Source of the DNA: Cliona cf. orientalis
Taxonomy: Eukaryota; Porifera; Demospongiae; Clionaida; Clionaidae
DNA: 64,000 nt
Assembly (NCBI GenBank): GCA_963930775.1
Contig: OZ005696.1
Span: 8,424,980 to 8,488,979, forward strand
Direction: 5' to 3'
Shown here piece by piece: positions 28,211-42,600 of the stretch (the stretch's first letter is position 1; each line of letters opens with the position of its first letter). The translations under genes and the position numbers were made by a program. The notes beneath the pieces were generated by a model, which was not told the DNA's origin, searched no databases, and saw only the letters and a list, made by a program, of their open reading frames with translations.

Positions 28211-29800
28211 ATGACTAGTGGTACGAACGTACAGTCGCCCATGGATTCAGATAACGAAACAACCATGGCCGCGAGCACAGCCGAGCTCTCCACTACAGCT
28301 ACAGCAAATTACAGCTACGGGTACGTTACCAGCAATGGAAACGTCACTGTGCTCTGCGAGCCGTTCGATACAACGAAGGACGTCTACTCGATCTTCTCGC
28401 TGGTCGTGCCCAACGATCGTGACAATTGGGTACAGAGAACGGACGCCTACTGGGCGTTTTTCTACATCATGCTAGTGGTGTTCGGCCTGCTCTACCTGTG
28501 CCTCGCACTCGGCTGTATTCTACTACTGGCCAAGAGACACCTTGCACAACGATTTCGAGTGAGAACGTTCATTGCGATAGACGTTGCACTGATGGTGCTC
28601 GGTTTTTCGCGAGTTCTGTTCTTCATCGTGGACCCGTGGGGCCAGTCTGGCTTCTGCGACCACTACGCCTGCATCGTGGTGTCGAGACTAATAGGTGCGC
28701 TATCGTTTCCCAGCCTGACTGCGAGCTACACCTTGGTTTTGATCACTCTTTGGAGCAGTGCAAGAATGCAGCTGGGAAGAACGTGGATACAGCGCCTGAA
28801 AGTTCTCATTCCGTTGTGCTTCGTTCACTATGGAGTGGCAATTGTATTTGAGATCCTGGGCAGCATTCCAACGGGGAACAGTATGATTGTCATCATCCTA
28901 CTGATCGTGTGCGAGTCCACATTCTCCATCTGGGGGTTTCTAGTCTGCTTCTCGTTCTTAATAAGTGGACACAGATTGCTGAAATCGATCGAAAAGTCCG
29001 TTAGAAGTAGCTCGATCATGTGCAAAGATTCGCCAAACTTGACACGCCACCAACTCATCGAGAAATCGAAATTTCAGAACCAAAACGGACGAAAAAGGAG
29101 CCATTCAACTCTCAAGCTCAAGCACATGCTTCGTGAAAAACACCGAAGAGCCGTTAGAAAAGTATCCCGCATCACATACATCACCGTTCTTCTGGGAATG
29201 GCATACTCTGTGGTCAATTTTGTCAACCTGACTCTCACATGTCTTAGCCTGTTCCACGGTTGTCCGGGCTACCTCGACTATGATACACAGCAACACCCTG
29301 CAGTGTGGTTAACACTGCGTTACATCGCGTTTGTGTTAGAGTTACTACTTGCCGTATTGTTGACCTACTCGATCAGCGACTATCAACCGATATTGAACTT
29401 TTTATGCTGCGGCATGCGGAAGGTTGGCTCGAGACAGCCTTCGCCAACTAGCGGGATGGAGAGCACGACAATCGACAGTGAAAGTACGTCAAGGAATTTT
29501 CCTAGCCGTGGTTCATCACCAGTACCACCTCGAGACGCAAAGGAGGACGAATTGGTCATTTCGAACGCTCCCAACTCGCAGATTAAATCTCCTGCTCTCG
29601 TAAGCTCTCCACCTGCTACCGGTAGTCCAAAGAAGGTTACAATATTCGAGTACAGTACGCCTGCTAGTAGTGCGATGGTTGGTAGAACGTCAACCTCGAC
29701 TACTAATTTAAACAGTCAACCAAAAGTTAAATCGCCGTTAACTGTGAGCTATAGTTTAAATGAATCGTCAACATTTCCCACCGAACATTCAATGTATTAA
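28211..29800 (+). CDS. seven-transmembrane protein, PRRT3/4-like (tentative), intronless paralogue
   Basis: A single 529-codon exon, paralogous to the divergent gene at 25103-27193. Shared features are a glycosylatable Ser/Thr-rich N-terminus, VPNDRDNWVQRTDAYW before TM1 (NPVDEDIWTERDDVWR in the neighbour), LGFSRVLFFIVDPWG, RLIGALSFPSLTASYTL and TYSISD after TM7 (LYSITD in the neighbour). Seven hydrophobic segments are visible. The TM5-TM6 loop is strongly basic (KFQNQNGRKRSHSTLKLKHMLREKHRRAVRK), a pattern common in 7TM receptors. The tail is shorter than in the paralogue and contains PSRGSSPVPPRDAK. Absence of introns in both copies points to duplication of an already intronless gene. The first in-frame ATG was used; a later one at MDSDNETTM is possible. 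Confidence 0.75.
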   Translation: MTSGTNVQSPMDSDNETTMAASTAELSTTATANYSYGYVTSNGNVTVLCEPFDTTKDVYSIFSLVVPNDRDNWVQRTDAYWAFFYIMLVVFGLLYLCLALGCILLLAKRHLAQRFRVRTFIAIDVALMVLGFSRVLFFIVDPWGQSGFCDHYACIVVSRLIGALSFPSLTASYTLVLITLWSSARMQLGRTWIQRLKVLIPLCFVHYGVAIVFEILGSIPTGNSMIVIILLIVCESTFSIWGFLVCFSFLISGHRLLKSIEKSVRSSSIMCKDSPNLTRHQLIEKSKFQNQNGRKRSHSTLKLKHMLREKHRRAVRKVSRITYITVLLGMAYSVVNFVNLTLTCLSLFHGCPGYLDYDTQQHPAVWLTLRYIAFVLELLLAVLLTYSISDYQPILNFLCCGMRKVGSRQPSPTSGMESTTIDSESTSRNFPSRGSSPVPPRDAKEDELVISNAPNSQIKSPALVSSPPATGSPKKVTIFEYSTPASSAMVGRTSTSTTNLNSQPKVKSPLTVSYSLNESSTFPTEHSMY

Positions 29801-32800
29801 AACTGTAAGTTAATGATTTTTATAATAATTTTGTGTTTTCGTTGGGTAAGTTTTTTTGTTCAGCCTTTGTATTCCCAGAGTATATACACAATAATAGATT
29901 TTCATGTCACTATACGCCCAGAGTCACTTCGATTAATTTTTTTATACGTCATATACGCATTGTACTCCATGCTGGTAATAGTACGTGCACTCTCACTCTC
30001 CCTTATTTTTAATATTCAACGTGTCATTTTCAACAATTAACAACTGAAGTTAGTATAAGGAAATTAATTAATCAATCAAAGAGCAGCTGGCAGCTGAGAA
30101 GGTGAAAAAATTGGGAGGGGGGGGGGGGCCTGGGGACAGTGGTTTGCACTGGAACACAAGTGCAGAAAGGAAAAGGCAAAAATTAGTACTAACATCAAGA
30201 GCAGACCACTACACCAGGAGTACTACTCCATGAGCCTTGTTGTAATGTTAATCTAAGGATTTTTTTTGATAAACTGAATGTTTCAAAATGAACTGAAATT
30301 CACTGTTAATGGCATGCAGTGATGACTAGGGTATGGTAGACTTGGGGTTAACCACAAGAGGCCCAGCCTTAACCACATGAACCACAGGGACTCTTGAGAA
30401 TGCAGTAATTGAGACCAGATAAAAGACGCCCTTGAATGCATGCATGTGCTGGCACTTATATATACAAGCCTTATAAAAGTATAATAGTTAATGCACCCAG
30501 ATCACACGCATGCTCACATGCCAGCACACACATACACGCAGCTATGCACATACAGTTTTCCGCTTTCTGCTCGGCAACTAACAATAAACCTCGGTTGGTT
30601 TCACTGATGCATGTTCCATGTTGGACAGATGGTCTTGCTTCACCTCCTATATTCTCAAGACTGTATTATAATTATTATAGGTGTGCACACCTGTCGATCC
30701 CGTTGCTTTGCTGCTGATATAACAATCACGCAATTCTGCAACATATTATGGGGACAAAGCTTGATCGAAGCAAAGATTTTTTTACACAATGGATAAATAA
30801 TAATTATGAAGCTGACAGTACCAGCGGTGGGAGAGCAACCCAAGAATAAGTTTTCAATAACAACGAAGTTGTGCCCCAACATCCATAGCAGCTCTACCCT
30901 GCATCATACACAGAAGACTTATTGTGTTATATCAATATCATGATCAGGGTTGAGTTCATACACTCCTAGCTAGCAGGTTTTAACAAAGATATTAAAACTA
31001 TTTATGCTGCAAGGTCACATATTAGTCATGCACTAGCTTACACTCATGATCATCATGCATCTCTTTCCCTTCCCAGCCCTTGAAATACGAACAAAGCACT
31101 TCTTCATATAATAGGCCTTTGGTAAGCATCAATCCGGCGAACTACAAAATATTTAGTCTGATCCTCCCCGCTCATTTGACTCGATTCATTATTATTATCA
31201 CAGAGGGAGATAATCGTTCAGCTATACTAGTACAATTGCTGTATGCACACTAGTACCACCTATATACTAACAACTGCTGCATACGTTACTGTTATTTCTT
31301 CACAATCTACTACAAAATCTTTTCCTCGATATCAATCTTGACAGTGCCGCAATACATTAAACTTTGTGCCTGACACCACCTTGCACAGGTATAGCTACTA
31401 TTTTAACTGTTGTGGATTTGAATTTCAGTGGCAATAATATTATAGTTCATATTCCATAAAAAGGCAACATACAGATGTTTTAAGCTACAGACCAGTAATA
31501 AGTAGTCTACTGTTTGAAAGTAGAATAATATTAATAATATTATTAAGTATAATCAGACCAATTATAACCATACTTACAATTTCCTACTTGCAATTAAATT
31601 TCTGTGCCTGATATATATACCCTTCTACATCTTGTGTATATACAAACAATTATTATTATTTTATGATGGAACTGAATTTCAGCAGTGCACGTGACTTGAT
31701 GAATACGAGGTCATAACAACAGCCCAGATCCATGGGAAATCGAGGCAGATGTTCTCACTCTGTATACACAACAGCAATAAGTGATCCATTAATCGACAAA
31801 GCCCGACTGTGACGAAGCTATATATTATATACACACATGTATATTATTATAGATCGAGAGTAGAATAATAATTTTTATTCCGTGAAAAGTGGTTCTTCCG
31901 ATTAGACTACACATGCATTCTGTGCAGACCTACAGCTACACCACATCAATTGACCCCAGCGACCTCTAGAGGCTAACTCGCATTTCATCATTGAAAATTC
32001 AAATCCTACACGTCAGATCAGAAGTGGATTCCCTCATTCGTATATAGCCAAAACCATCTAGCTAAAAGAAAAAAGCAAGAGCCTTGTCCCCATGCAGGCC
32101 TGTTATATACAGGAGCTCTTTAATGTTGCAAAATTCTTGTTTTATGCTGACTTCGTAGCATTATTATGCCTGCCTAGGCCTGCTTGCTTGCATGGAGATA
32201 AGAACTCTGGAGTCAAAACAATTGAATTATACAGTCCCCTCTTTCCCTAGTGAATAGCTACAGTACACCATAGCATGCTATATAATTATGCTATAGTAAC
32301 ACAGCAATGTGGAGCCATACACCCATCAATGGCTATACATAGGCCCGCCTGTCTTTGGCCATTGTACGTTACGATAATGTTATGCAATATCTGTCACTGT
32401 ACGGTGCATCAAGTTTCCTAGAGATTGCACACAATGAGCATACCTTTTGGACCATTACCTTTTGAAATGCGTAATCAGCTACAGATTCTCACGACTGCTA
32501 CGCAGCATGTAGCGATAATACAGTGCTTATACATATATGGAGATGTACTATACTGAAGGAGAGGGGGCACAAAATAGTAATATTATATTATTAATTAGAG
32601 CTGCATATGTGCAGAGCACTAGATATTAAATTATGCTAAACGCTTGGGCACACAGGTATGATACCTCTATGCTATATTAAGTTCTAATGAGGCTGGGTTA
32701 GTATGGAACTTGGAACGCGTGTTTACAGAGTTGAGTAAACACTGTGCCCCACTCCTTTGGCAAAATTGAGCAATTGAAGAGTCAAAATGACTAAACAACA

Positions 32801-33262
32801 GTTGTTTGCAAACACGAGAGAGACACTCCTGATGCAGAGGTGATTGCTGGCCACTTGCATGTGGTAGCCGTGAATAGCCTAGCTACGTATGTATAATAGT
32901 ATATGTACGGGGAAAAGGAGGGAAATACGCACATGTAGAGAAAATGCACGCAATAAATATCCTCCGACAGACAAATCAACAAATACGTACACACACACGT
33001 CAAGATATAGTTAGGTTCATATCCTCCGACAGACAAATCAACAAATACGTACACAACACAGCGCACACACACACGTCAAGATACAGTTAGGTTCATACCC
33101 TCAGAGAGACAAATCAACAAATACGTACACAGCACAGCGCGCACACACACACACACGCACACACGTCAAGATATACAGCCATAGGTTAGCTAAGTTCATA
33201 GCTCAACAAACTATCACCTAGCAGTCACCACACATACCTGTACCCAGACACACATACACACA

Positions 33263-33294
<32 letters not shown>

Positions 33295-33643
33295 GAGACA
33301 GACACACCACAACATATTATACGTAGAAAGCGTCACTGCTCCAGCATACCAGCGCACACACAGACAGACATAGCATACCACATCTCTACAAATTAATCAA
33401 GAGATGCTTCTCCGCAGAGACAGACGGGCAGTAAGTAATGATGATAAAATTCTAGGAATTGTGCGAGAAGGAAAATACTGGAATCAATCAATTAAAAGAC
33501 CAATAAAACAGTTGTCCTGTTAGGCAATTATCTACGGTACATTGCTATTAGCTTTCCTGGGCCATTGGATGAGTGTATGCAATAGATAGTGGTATATAGC
33601 AGACTGAGGTGTATGCAGAAGAAAGGTACTATACAATAGATAG
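29801..33643. other. gene-poor intergenic stretch
   Basis: About 3.8 kb between the plus-strand 7TM gene and the 3' end of NIP7. It is AT-rich, with a minisatellite (32960-33205) and CA-rich DNA (33230-33300). I found no exon with splice signals and no protein similarity. Confidence 0.55.
32960..33205 (+). repeat. minisatellite, three units of about 60-80 bp
   Basis: Each unit carries GACAAATCAACAAATACGTAC followed by a variable CA-rich stretch, then CACGTCAAGATA and (A/T)AGTTAGGTTCATA. Unit length grows with the internal CA run. Confidence 0.85.
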
Positions 33644-36600
33644 TTAGAGGGCGCCTTCTGATCTCAAGTATTCACCAATGTCACTCTGATGAAAGGCAAT
33701 GACAGTGGTGGGATCAGCATGCCGGCAGTCCTGTGTCGACTTGGCGGCTACTCCAAATCCCTGTGGAAGAAAGAGAGGAGGAGAGGAGAGGAGAGGGGGA
33801 GGGAGGGAAATAGAGACAAAGAGAGAGAGAGGGAGAGTGAGAGAGAGACATGTATAATTATAGTTTTATTATAATTAATTTTAGCAACACTTCATAATCA
33901 TTAAAATTAATAGTAGTAACATTTCCTCCCGGACCTGTTGTTCTGCCCTTCCCACCACAGTGACATCAACGATTGTCCAATAATAATATTACAACACTCA
34001 ATTAGGGGTCAAAATAAATCTCCTACACGTGCGTAGTAGATTTATTATTACCATTATAATAACCAATTAACTTAATTAATCGCCATCCGCCAATCCCGCA
34101 GGCGATAGTGATGATGATTATCATTTATTACAGCACATTGGACAGCTGCAACTGATCGTTAAAAATCATGAAGCTATTTGTTGTCGAGCTGTAGCCTCTG
34201 GAACTAGAACCCTGTTCCCCAATAGACAAGAGAAACAAAAGATCAAATCCCCTCTCTCATCTCTTTACTTCTTCCCACACACTCCCACCGCCAAAAATTT
34301 GTCCCTAGTCCTCCTAAATTACTGGGAGGAGCTGTTCACATTATTAGCATAACATATCTGTGATACACAAAATACTTGGAAAAAATATGTAGCTCACTCC
34401 TTCTATGGCAGTGCTAGTTTGTTTTTAGGAGGGAATGGAATGACCCATCCCATTGCCGAGGGCAAGCGCATTGGGCATCGAGTGTCTTTGTGTGCTGAAC
34501 ACTGTAAGTTAGTAAATTACAAAGGATACTTAATCTCCCTGTGGTTGTAATCGGTTATCTAGAACTAACTGGAGCTGGAGATATATGTATAGATGGAACA
34601 AGGGAGGGAGGGAGGGAGGGAGGGAAGAGAGGGAAGGGAGAGAGAGAGTGGGGAGGGAGAGGAAGAGAGAGGAGAGGGAAAAAGAGAGAGAGAGGGAGAA
34701 GGAGAGGGAGAGAGAGGCTCTCTCTACATAGCCACAGGCTCTGTTTGCACGTTTTCTACAGCTGTGGTGTTTGGTATGTACTTAATGTTTACTTGTGGCA
34801 GCTGTTATTGATGGTGAGAGGAATGCCATGCCAGTGAGTCTGTAGTGCTACCAGGCTAGGATCGACTAACCACCTTCACATGTCGCGGTGACACCACCAC
34901 CCCATGCACCCACCATACTAGCCAGAGAGAAGTACACTACACAATCTTTCTATCTGTGACAACTACATATTATTATACTACTACACACTAGTACAGTTGT
35001 AGGCCTCCTAAGCCCCCCCCCCACCCCCCCTCCCCCTCCTGATATCGTCCTAATAGTCACGGGACTTAAAATTGAGGTCACAATATTAAGATAATCAGGC
35101 CAAATTATCATACAATACATAATTGCTGTAGGATTGTGTATTTATGGGACACAATGGCAATTTTGTGTAATTTCATTAACTGCACACACACACACACACA
35201 CTCGCGCATGCATGCATGCATGCATACCACGAGGAATGTGGCTATTTTTAGCATGTTATGCGTTGCAATGAAATACCTCTTCCAGATGACTCAAATGTTA
35301 CAATTACCTCATAGGGGTGGTGGCACACCACAGCGCTCATATTAGGAACACTTCACATGACCAATAAGTGTTCATACGTACACGTATGCATGTACGATGC
35401 AACTTAATCGCCACAATCATGTGATCATAGTGTGGTAAATAAATAAATAAATATGATGAAGCAATATTATGCAGTCTGGCCCTGGGAGGGATACATGCAT
35501 GAAGCATGATGTTATGAAGGCATGTATAATAATTATGCACCTACACTAGCTATACATGTAGTAATACTGTGAATATCGAGCACTTTAGCCCTGAAACTGT
35601 GAATAGGGTGTGACAATCGAAATAGTCAGCAACTGTTCTCATCTCTCGTTTTAGCATGCTGTCTCCACACCACATATGCAATAGATAGTTATGATTATAT
35701 ACTATGTATGTTTGTGAATGGGAGTTAGTGAAAGAAAGAAAGCGCCATTGTCCAAATTTCCATCAGGGTCAGGGTCAGGGATGATAGTCAATTATTTTTT
35801 AATGAGTGTTACGTGAGGCTGCATGCCTCACAGAGTTCTCAGGGTTACGTAGGTACCAAGGTGATAGCCTATACAGATGCTCCAAGTCATCCTCGACTCA
35901 GGGAGTTTATCGAACAGACAAGTTGTCCACAGAGAAGCTTCATTGTTTCTATGCAGATAGCACAATAATAATATTAGCCTCATCCCCAGTCTCCCCACCT
36001 GATCTTTTTCAATGCACGCGAGAGAAAACATTGAAAACATGGGAGTGGCCTGGGAACGAGGCTAACAATAATACTATTGAGAATGATAATACATATGTTA
36101 CTTCAAGTATATATTGGGATGGTTCTCCCTGGCAAGGGAAACTGTGCCAATCCATGAGGTAATCAAAGCTAACCTACCACGACAAATTTGATACCTAAAC
36201 ATGTATCACACACGCACAGTCTGCTTACAAGGAGCATGTACCAAATCATTGTCAACTGTCTGGTTCCAATTCTGTAAATCGATAGCGTAACACTAAATTT
36301 CAAACATTCCAGCTTTAGGGGAAAAGTAGCAAAAATGGACACAATAATATTAGATTGTTCATTTTACAACTAAAGCACTCACAAACACTACTCAGCATTA
36401 TTATTTGTAGTGGAACGATGAAATGTGACTCCTAACAAGGGGAAATCCCCCGTTAACTACCTGCACTCAAAAGAAAAAAACAAAGGCAAGCTTCTAAGCT
36501 TTTTAAAGAAAGGGGGAAATTTTTTCTACATCAAAATTAGTCTAATAAGGTTTTGGAGCAGCCTGAGGGAGGGTTCTATTTTTACACACACACACACACA

Positions 36601-39600
36601 AATATAACATGTACTTGTACTTTGTGACTAGTCTACTCCAGGTATCAGTCATGTACTGGCCGGAAGAGTTGTTTTCATTATAGCATATCAGTTTGGACAG
36701 CACAACTATCAATATATTAAATAGCAAAAAAAAATAAACCCCAGGAGACAAGTTAGGCTCCCTAGCTTGTCAAACACATACTAGTTGGTTGGGTCTCAAT
36801 TCAGAAGGTATTCACATACATATGATTTATCAAGCAGTTGCTTCGTGGTGGGTGTGTATCTCTCAACCATAGAGAAAAGTCTACAAAACTACAAATCTCG
36901 GAAATAAGGAGACCTCTTTAATCAGGACCATGCATTCCTGCGGTTCCATAGCGTCCATAATCAGAGAGGCTCTGGCCACCATTACACACTTAGTCTATTG
37001 TTTCCGTATTAGTTCTTCCTACTCATTCTTGCGTTCACCAAAAGATGGCGATAATCCGCTAAAGGGTTCTGCTTTTTGAAGGACAGGTCTCCATATAATT
37101 ATTATATTACCCAAACACTTTGTTGTTAAGATCTTTCAACAATCGTGGTTGGTTGGTTCGTTGAGCTGGCATCAATGGAATCCCACAAGTTCATGCCAAA
37201 CCAGCCAGCATACACAAAAACAAATATTGCTGCATACTAACACAATAGATCATCACATTTTCTTAATACTTGGTGGTTTTGCTGAACCAGTGTTTGGGCG
37301 TTGTATTGACGAGTCAGACCTTGTTTCAACAGCGCCAGGATAAATAATATTATATCACCACCAACACCCTATAGTGCCACTGTTAGGCGACAAATGAATT
37401 TGTTGCCTACATCCCACATGATAATTACTTAATAACTGCAAAGAAAGGATAGCAAATTATTAACTAATTAAGGGTTATACACTATGACACACCCAAATTA
37501 ATTGAAAATTAGAGAGTAGGGTACTATTGCTAAATTAATTATAGGTCAGATTCCTAATAATTATGCCACCTTAATTAATACAAATTATTACCTAAGAATT
37601 AACATGCTATTGCTCATTCAACTATGTACAGTACATCCAAATTTTTTTAATAACTATGACAAGCAATAATTAGAGGGTGGGTATCAAAGTCGAGTATAGA
37701 TCCGATTCCAAATGATAAAACCTCCTTAACTGGGTAAAATTTTGGTAAAATATAACCTCAATACAAACTAAGAAGGAGAAATTAGAACTATGTAATTAAG
37801 GAGTGAGAGTTGGGGGGAGGGGGGAGGGGGGAGGGGGGAAGGGGGGACGTGTAGGGAGAGAGGGAACAAGAATGAGAGGGTGTGATATGTGGGAGGGGGA
37901 GGGGGAAGGGAAAAAGGAAGTAAGGGGAATTAGGATTTCTCAGAATATGGTGTTTGCTGTGTGGGAGGAGAGATCGAGGGAGATAGGGGATACTATTATA
38001 TGGACATAGAATCGATGGAGAAGAAACTGCAATCGTTAACTCAAAAAATATTAGAGTAGTACTGCTTATACATGTATGAGAGAGAGAGAGAGAAAGAAGG
38101 AAGGCAGGGAGGGAGGGGGAGAGTGAGTGCTGTGTGTGAGAGTTAGTCAGTTGCTTCCTTCCTAGCGCACCATCCAACTGATTGACATTCTCCAGGAGAG
38201 AGAGAGAGAGATGGCTTCGGTTAAAAAAGCCAAGAGTCACCGCCGCTTTGATTCTCCGCCGCTTTGATTCTCCCCCACAACCCTTTCATCGACCGCTAAC
38301 TCCCTTCCACCCAGCATTCAGCTCCACAATGCACAAAGCTCTACTGCACTACACAATCCAGCAAAGAGTGTATTTCTTGGAACTACACTATCCATTTCAG
38401 AGGCTCAGTGTAGAATCTACAACGTAGTGATCATTCCTTCATTAAGCCCCCCAATAACAATAATAAATTTTACCAAAAATAGTACACGTCTCTATTGTAA
38501 TGTCCTAGCCTCGTCCCTAGGCCACTCCGCGTGTAACATTGCAAACGTGGGAGTGGCCTGGGGACGAGGCTAGCAATATCCAATATTTTTGATGAAGAAG
38601 GTACTCTTGGTATGATCCAGTGTTGTACTTACTTACTTGGTTTTAATTTTGTAGGCATAGAATAGAAAAATTTATGTACAACAGGTGTATGCATGGCATA
38701 ATTAATTTGCACCCCACACTTTATGGATCAGTCGCCACCATACTAATGAAACCAGTCTGTTTTACAGTTTCAGTGAGACCAATAGTCACAAGTAATATAC
38801 ACCACAAATCAGCTACATTTGCACCTCCATATAAAATCGATTTCAGTCTGTAAAACACCCCCAAGTGGCACAATTCCAAAAAAGAGGATATTAATTTCCA
38901 ACAATGTGTCCCAGGCTGGCCACCTGCTGTATTATACCCACTGGCCCACCGCCCCTATTGGGCCAAAAAGAGTCCACGCTACATTTGCACTTTCTGAACC
39001 ATCCCATTGACAGCAATTAGTACCTATTTGCATGCTATGTATAATATTACAGCAAATACTTCTCAGCTAATCTGTATACTGGAAAATGGTCATGCATAGT
39101 AGCAGTGGTAGCGTATTATAGTATCAAGAGAATTTCCGTAAGCTTTAATGTTGGAAGATTCACTCACGGATTTACACAAGGATTGAGAAAGAAAAGTGTA
39201 CACTCAGCACTGACAGCAGGAATGCTAGTACTGTACATAGTCATATTTATACATACGTAGCATGCACTAATTACATGTATAAATACTTAATACTGATAAT
39301 TATATTAGCATGCAGTATGCATTTGTACACACGTGTATGATAATGTGTAAAAACAAGAGTACACATGTACAACACACGCACACACGCACCAGTGGCGTAG
39401 CAATGACACACAAAATGCAATGTTCCGGTACACGGATGAATCAAGCATTGAGGGGTTCAGCATGCACGTAACACCAAAGACAAGAGGATTATGTAAGATT
39501 GAAGGGATACACATACATCTCTGGTCAATTGGATGTGCTGTTGATGCTTGGAAGCTAGGAAAGGGACAAGGTTATGGTCTAAATTAAAAAAATCTATATT

Positions 39601-42600
39601 AATGCAGACTTAATGATATTCATAGCTGAAGATCAAAGCTGATAATCTAGATACGTAGCTATGATCTGAATCAGGTATGTATGCATGTAGTCTCGTGCCC
39701 AGCCCCTTCATGCACGCGCGAGAAAGGGTCTGGTCAAAAGGGTCGCACTAACGCGTCCAGTTGGAATGCAATAATTGACAATTCCGGTGTGCGTAAAATA
39801 GAAACTAACTGCCACTTCCATACCGTGTGCAATACCCAGCGCACGCGCATACATACAGACCACGCATAATTACATTCCACTGATGTCATGTGACTATGGT
39901 TCTGCGATCTGATTGGGCCGCAATATACGTACCTCGAGGACAAGGAAGTGCGACCCTTTTGACCAGACCCTTTCTCGCGCGTGCATGAAGGGGGCTGGGC
40001 ACGAGACTAGTATGCATGTGTATGTAGGTATATTCAGGGTGATAGAGCAAGCGAGTGACTGAGTGGGTGGGTGCTGAGCACATAAGCATTTTTCCAGAGA
40101 GAGGGTGATACAGACCATCAAGAGTGCAATCCTTCAAAGCATACCAGGAACTTATGTAACAATGCCAGCACTTGCACCTCACATTTGCCTACGCTTGCAC
40201 AGTGATCACCACTATACACAGCTTAAACTATATTATTATAATACGATGCTACTATGAAGGTACATGTACATCTAGGAGAAATGAAGAATATGTAGATAGA
40301 AATGAGATATTTACGTACCAGTGGTGTATCGTTCATGGAGCACATGACGACTCCCTGGTACTGGGACGTGTTCTCCGTGATCCGCCCGAGGCCAGACTTC
40401 ATAACGTGGTTACCGTAGAGGAACGACTGTTCGGCACTCGGCTTCAACCAAACCTTGTACTGCAACAGGACAAAAAAAAAACGGTACAGCAACGAAATAA
40501 TAAACACCCCAAAGACCTTAATTAATTAATTGAATTACGTACTCATCTCTCTCCCTCACTCACTCCCTCTCCCAATACCCACAAAATTAATAACTAGTAA
40601 TAATATACCGTAGTGTCCCAGGTAAGCGCCCATGGGTGCTTAAATATACCTCGCGATTTTGACCCGCATGGGCGCTTACCCGGGATATAACTTCCATGCG
40701 TTTGTATAGAAGCTGCTACATTGACCCCCTGAATGAGGTACATGGGCGCTTACCCGGGAGTGGGCACTTGTCTGGGATACTATAGTATATTATTCTGCAG
40801 TCAGGTGATAAATGGTAATATGTACCTATATAATATTATACCTATACCATAATATTATGAGATCTTCAATATAATTGAGTAGGCATAGTTGTTATGGTGG
40901 AGGATGGGAAAAGAATTCACGTGTGATAATCAGTCTTGCAATATTATGCAAGGAATAATAATAAAGGTGATCGTAGGTGTAAGTCAAATTAATCGCTACA
41001 TTCTATTAAGTAGTAGGACTACATCGATTTTGATCGTAGGTCGTGACTGCTCCCAAAACAAAATAAAATGACATAACTATATTATTATGCATAGCTCTTG
41101 TTCTTTGCTTGTAGCTGAGGATTTTTGGAAGCTCAGAAAAATAATCGCTAGATGTTGTAGTAAATACTGGAAATTTAATAATGTCACCACAGGGGACATC
41201 TGTCTTTCTCATCCCATACCCCCCTCCCCCCTCCCCCTCTCTTCCAAGAATCGGACAATTGATGCTAGTCATAGCACTAGAATCGGCCAATTGATGCTAG
41301 TCATAGCACTGTATGTTATACTATCATAATTATTACTGCGTAGTGCTCTCCAGATCTAGAGCCTGCACGCTATTTATTACATTACATGGGTATTTCTAGA
41401 CAAGGGATTCATAAGAGTCGACCTTAACCTACGTATGTACTATATGTAGCTCTGGTAAGGAGGGGGATAGTACAAACCACCTTGGCTTCAATGGAAATGT
41501 AAAGGGGACTGGATCTAGCCAAGTTTGTTATTAAGCTCTGTTCACCAAATTCCGGAGGGAAATTATACGGAATAATGTACATCCAACTATGCTATCCTAA
41601 TGTTGAATAAATTTGATCTATTTTGATGATACCACCCTCCAAAAGTTAGCACGGCTTTAATAAGGAACTTCCTACTCTGGTTTCTCAGAAAAGTAAAGCT
41701 ATTACGGCTCCCACATGAAAATGCCTTAAGCTATGATTCTTCAACTGATTTCCGCATTAGTCTTGATTTGAAATTTGTGTCTCATCAATTGGCCTTGTTG
41801 TTGACCTTTTAACCCCTATCCCTCTGACTCGGCTCAAAGTCCCTCCCCCACATGTACACAAACACGCCAATTAGATACTGCCATATATGGAATATAATTC
41901 ACCCCAAGTCCAGAGGGAAACGACATGCATCCCATTGTATGGTTTTTCTATAAGTATTCCATCACAAGCTCAATCTACTTTGATGATATGACCCTTCAAA
42001 AGTCAATACGAGGAAATATCATCTATTCTGTATTCTAAGTCACAAAAACCATTAACTCCCACACATAAATGTTAATGCCTTTTGCTATAACAATTCTTCT
42101 TGCGTGATTTCCACCATTTGGAATCCGTGTCTCGTCCAATTAGCCTTATCACTGACCTTTTGACCTTACCCCACCCAACACAGATCAACCTCCCTCCACA
42201 ACTGATACACTTTCACAACATAAGGTATGTATAATTAATTTAATACCTTCGCATAGGGGGCAATGAGGTCAAGTGCCGTCACGTGCAGATGAAACTTGCC
42301 GCTCTTTGTGAATTTCCCAATGCATGTTCCCAGGCTGATCAGCTGCTTCCTAGCAATGTTGGTGGCTCGACGCATAAGCAGCTCACTGTAGATTGTAAAC
42401 ATGCATATTAAATCAGGAATAGACTATAGAATATACTGTGCTTATGTAAAACTCGTGTTCTAGGATTTTTCATAGTTATCTTAATGGAGCGTGTGACGAC
42501 CTTTACCAGAATATCGCGCGAAATTTAAAATCGTAATTATTTTTTAGCTTGCATTCTATTGGCATAAACATGGTAATCTATTCCTGGTGTACTATTATTA

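Larger units (their letters stand above)
33761..40318. other. NIP7 intron 4 content
   Basis: About 6.6 kb with GA-rich tracts, a G-run array (37811-37847), two short TAGCCT palindromes (35975-36064, 38506-38572) and a TA-flanked MITE of about 320 bp (39690-40007). No nested gene recognised. Confidence 0.55.

Noticed and set aside
32960-33205. Regularly spaced direct repeats that might suggest a CRISPR array
   Set aside because: Unit length varies with an internal CA run and spacers are not unique; it is a eukaryotic minisatellite.
37788-38240. 150-codon minus-strand frame rich in Ser/Leu/Pro
   Set aside because: Translation of G/A-rich low-complexity DNA inside NIP7 intron 4.
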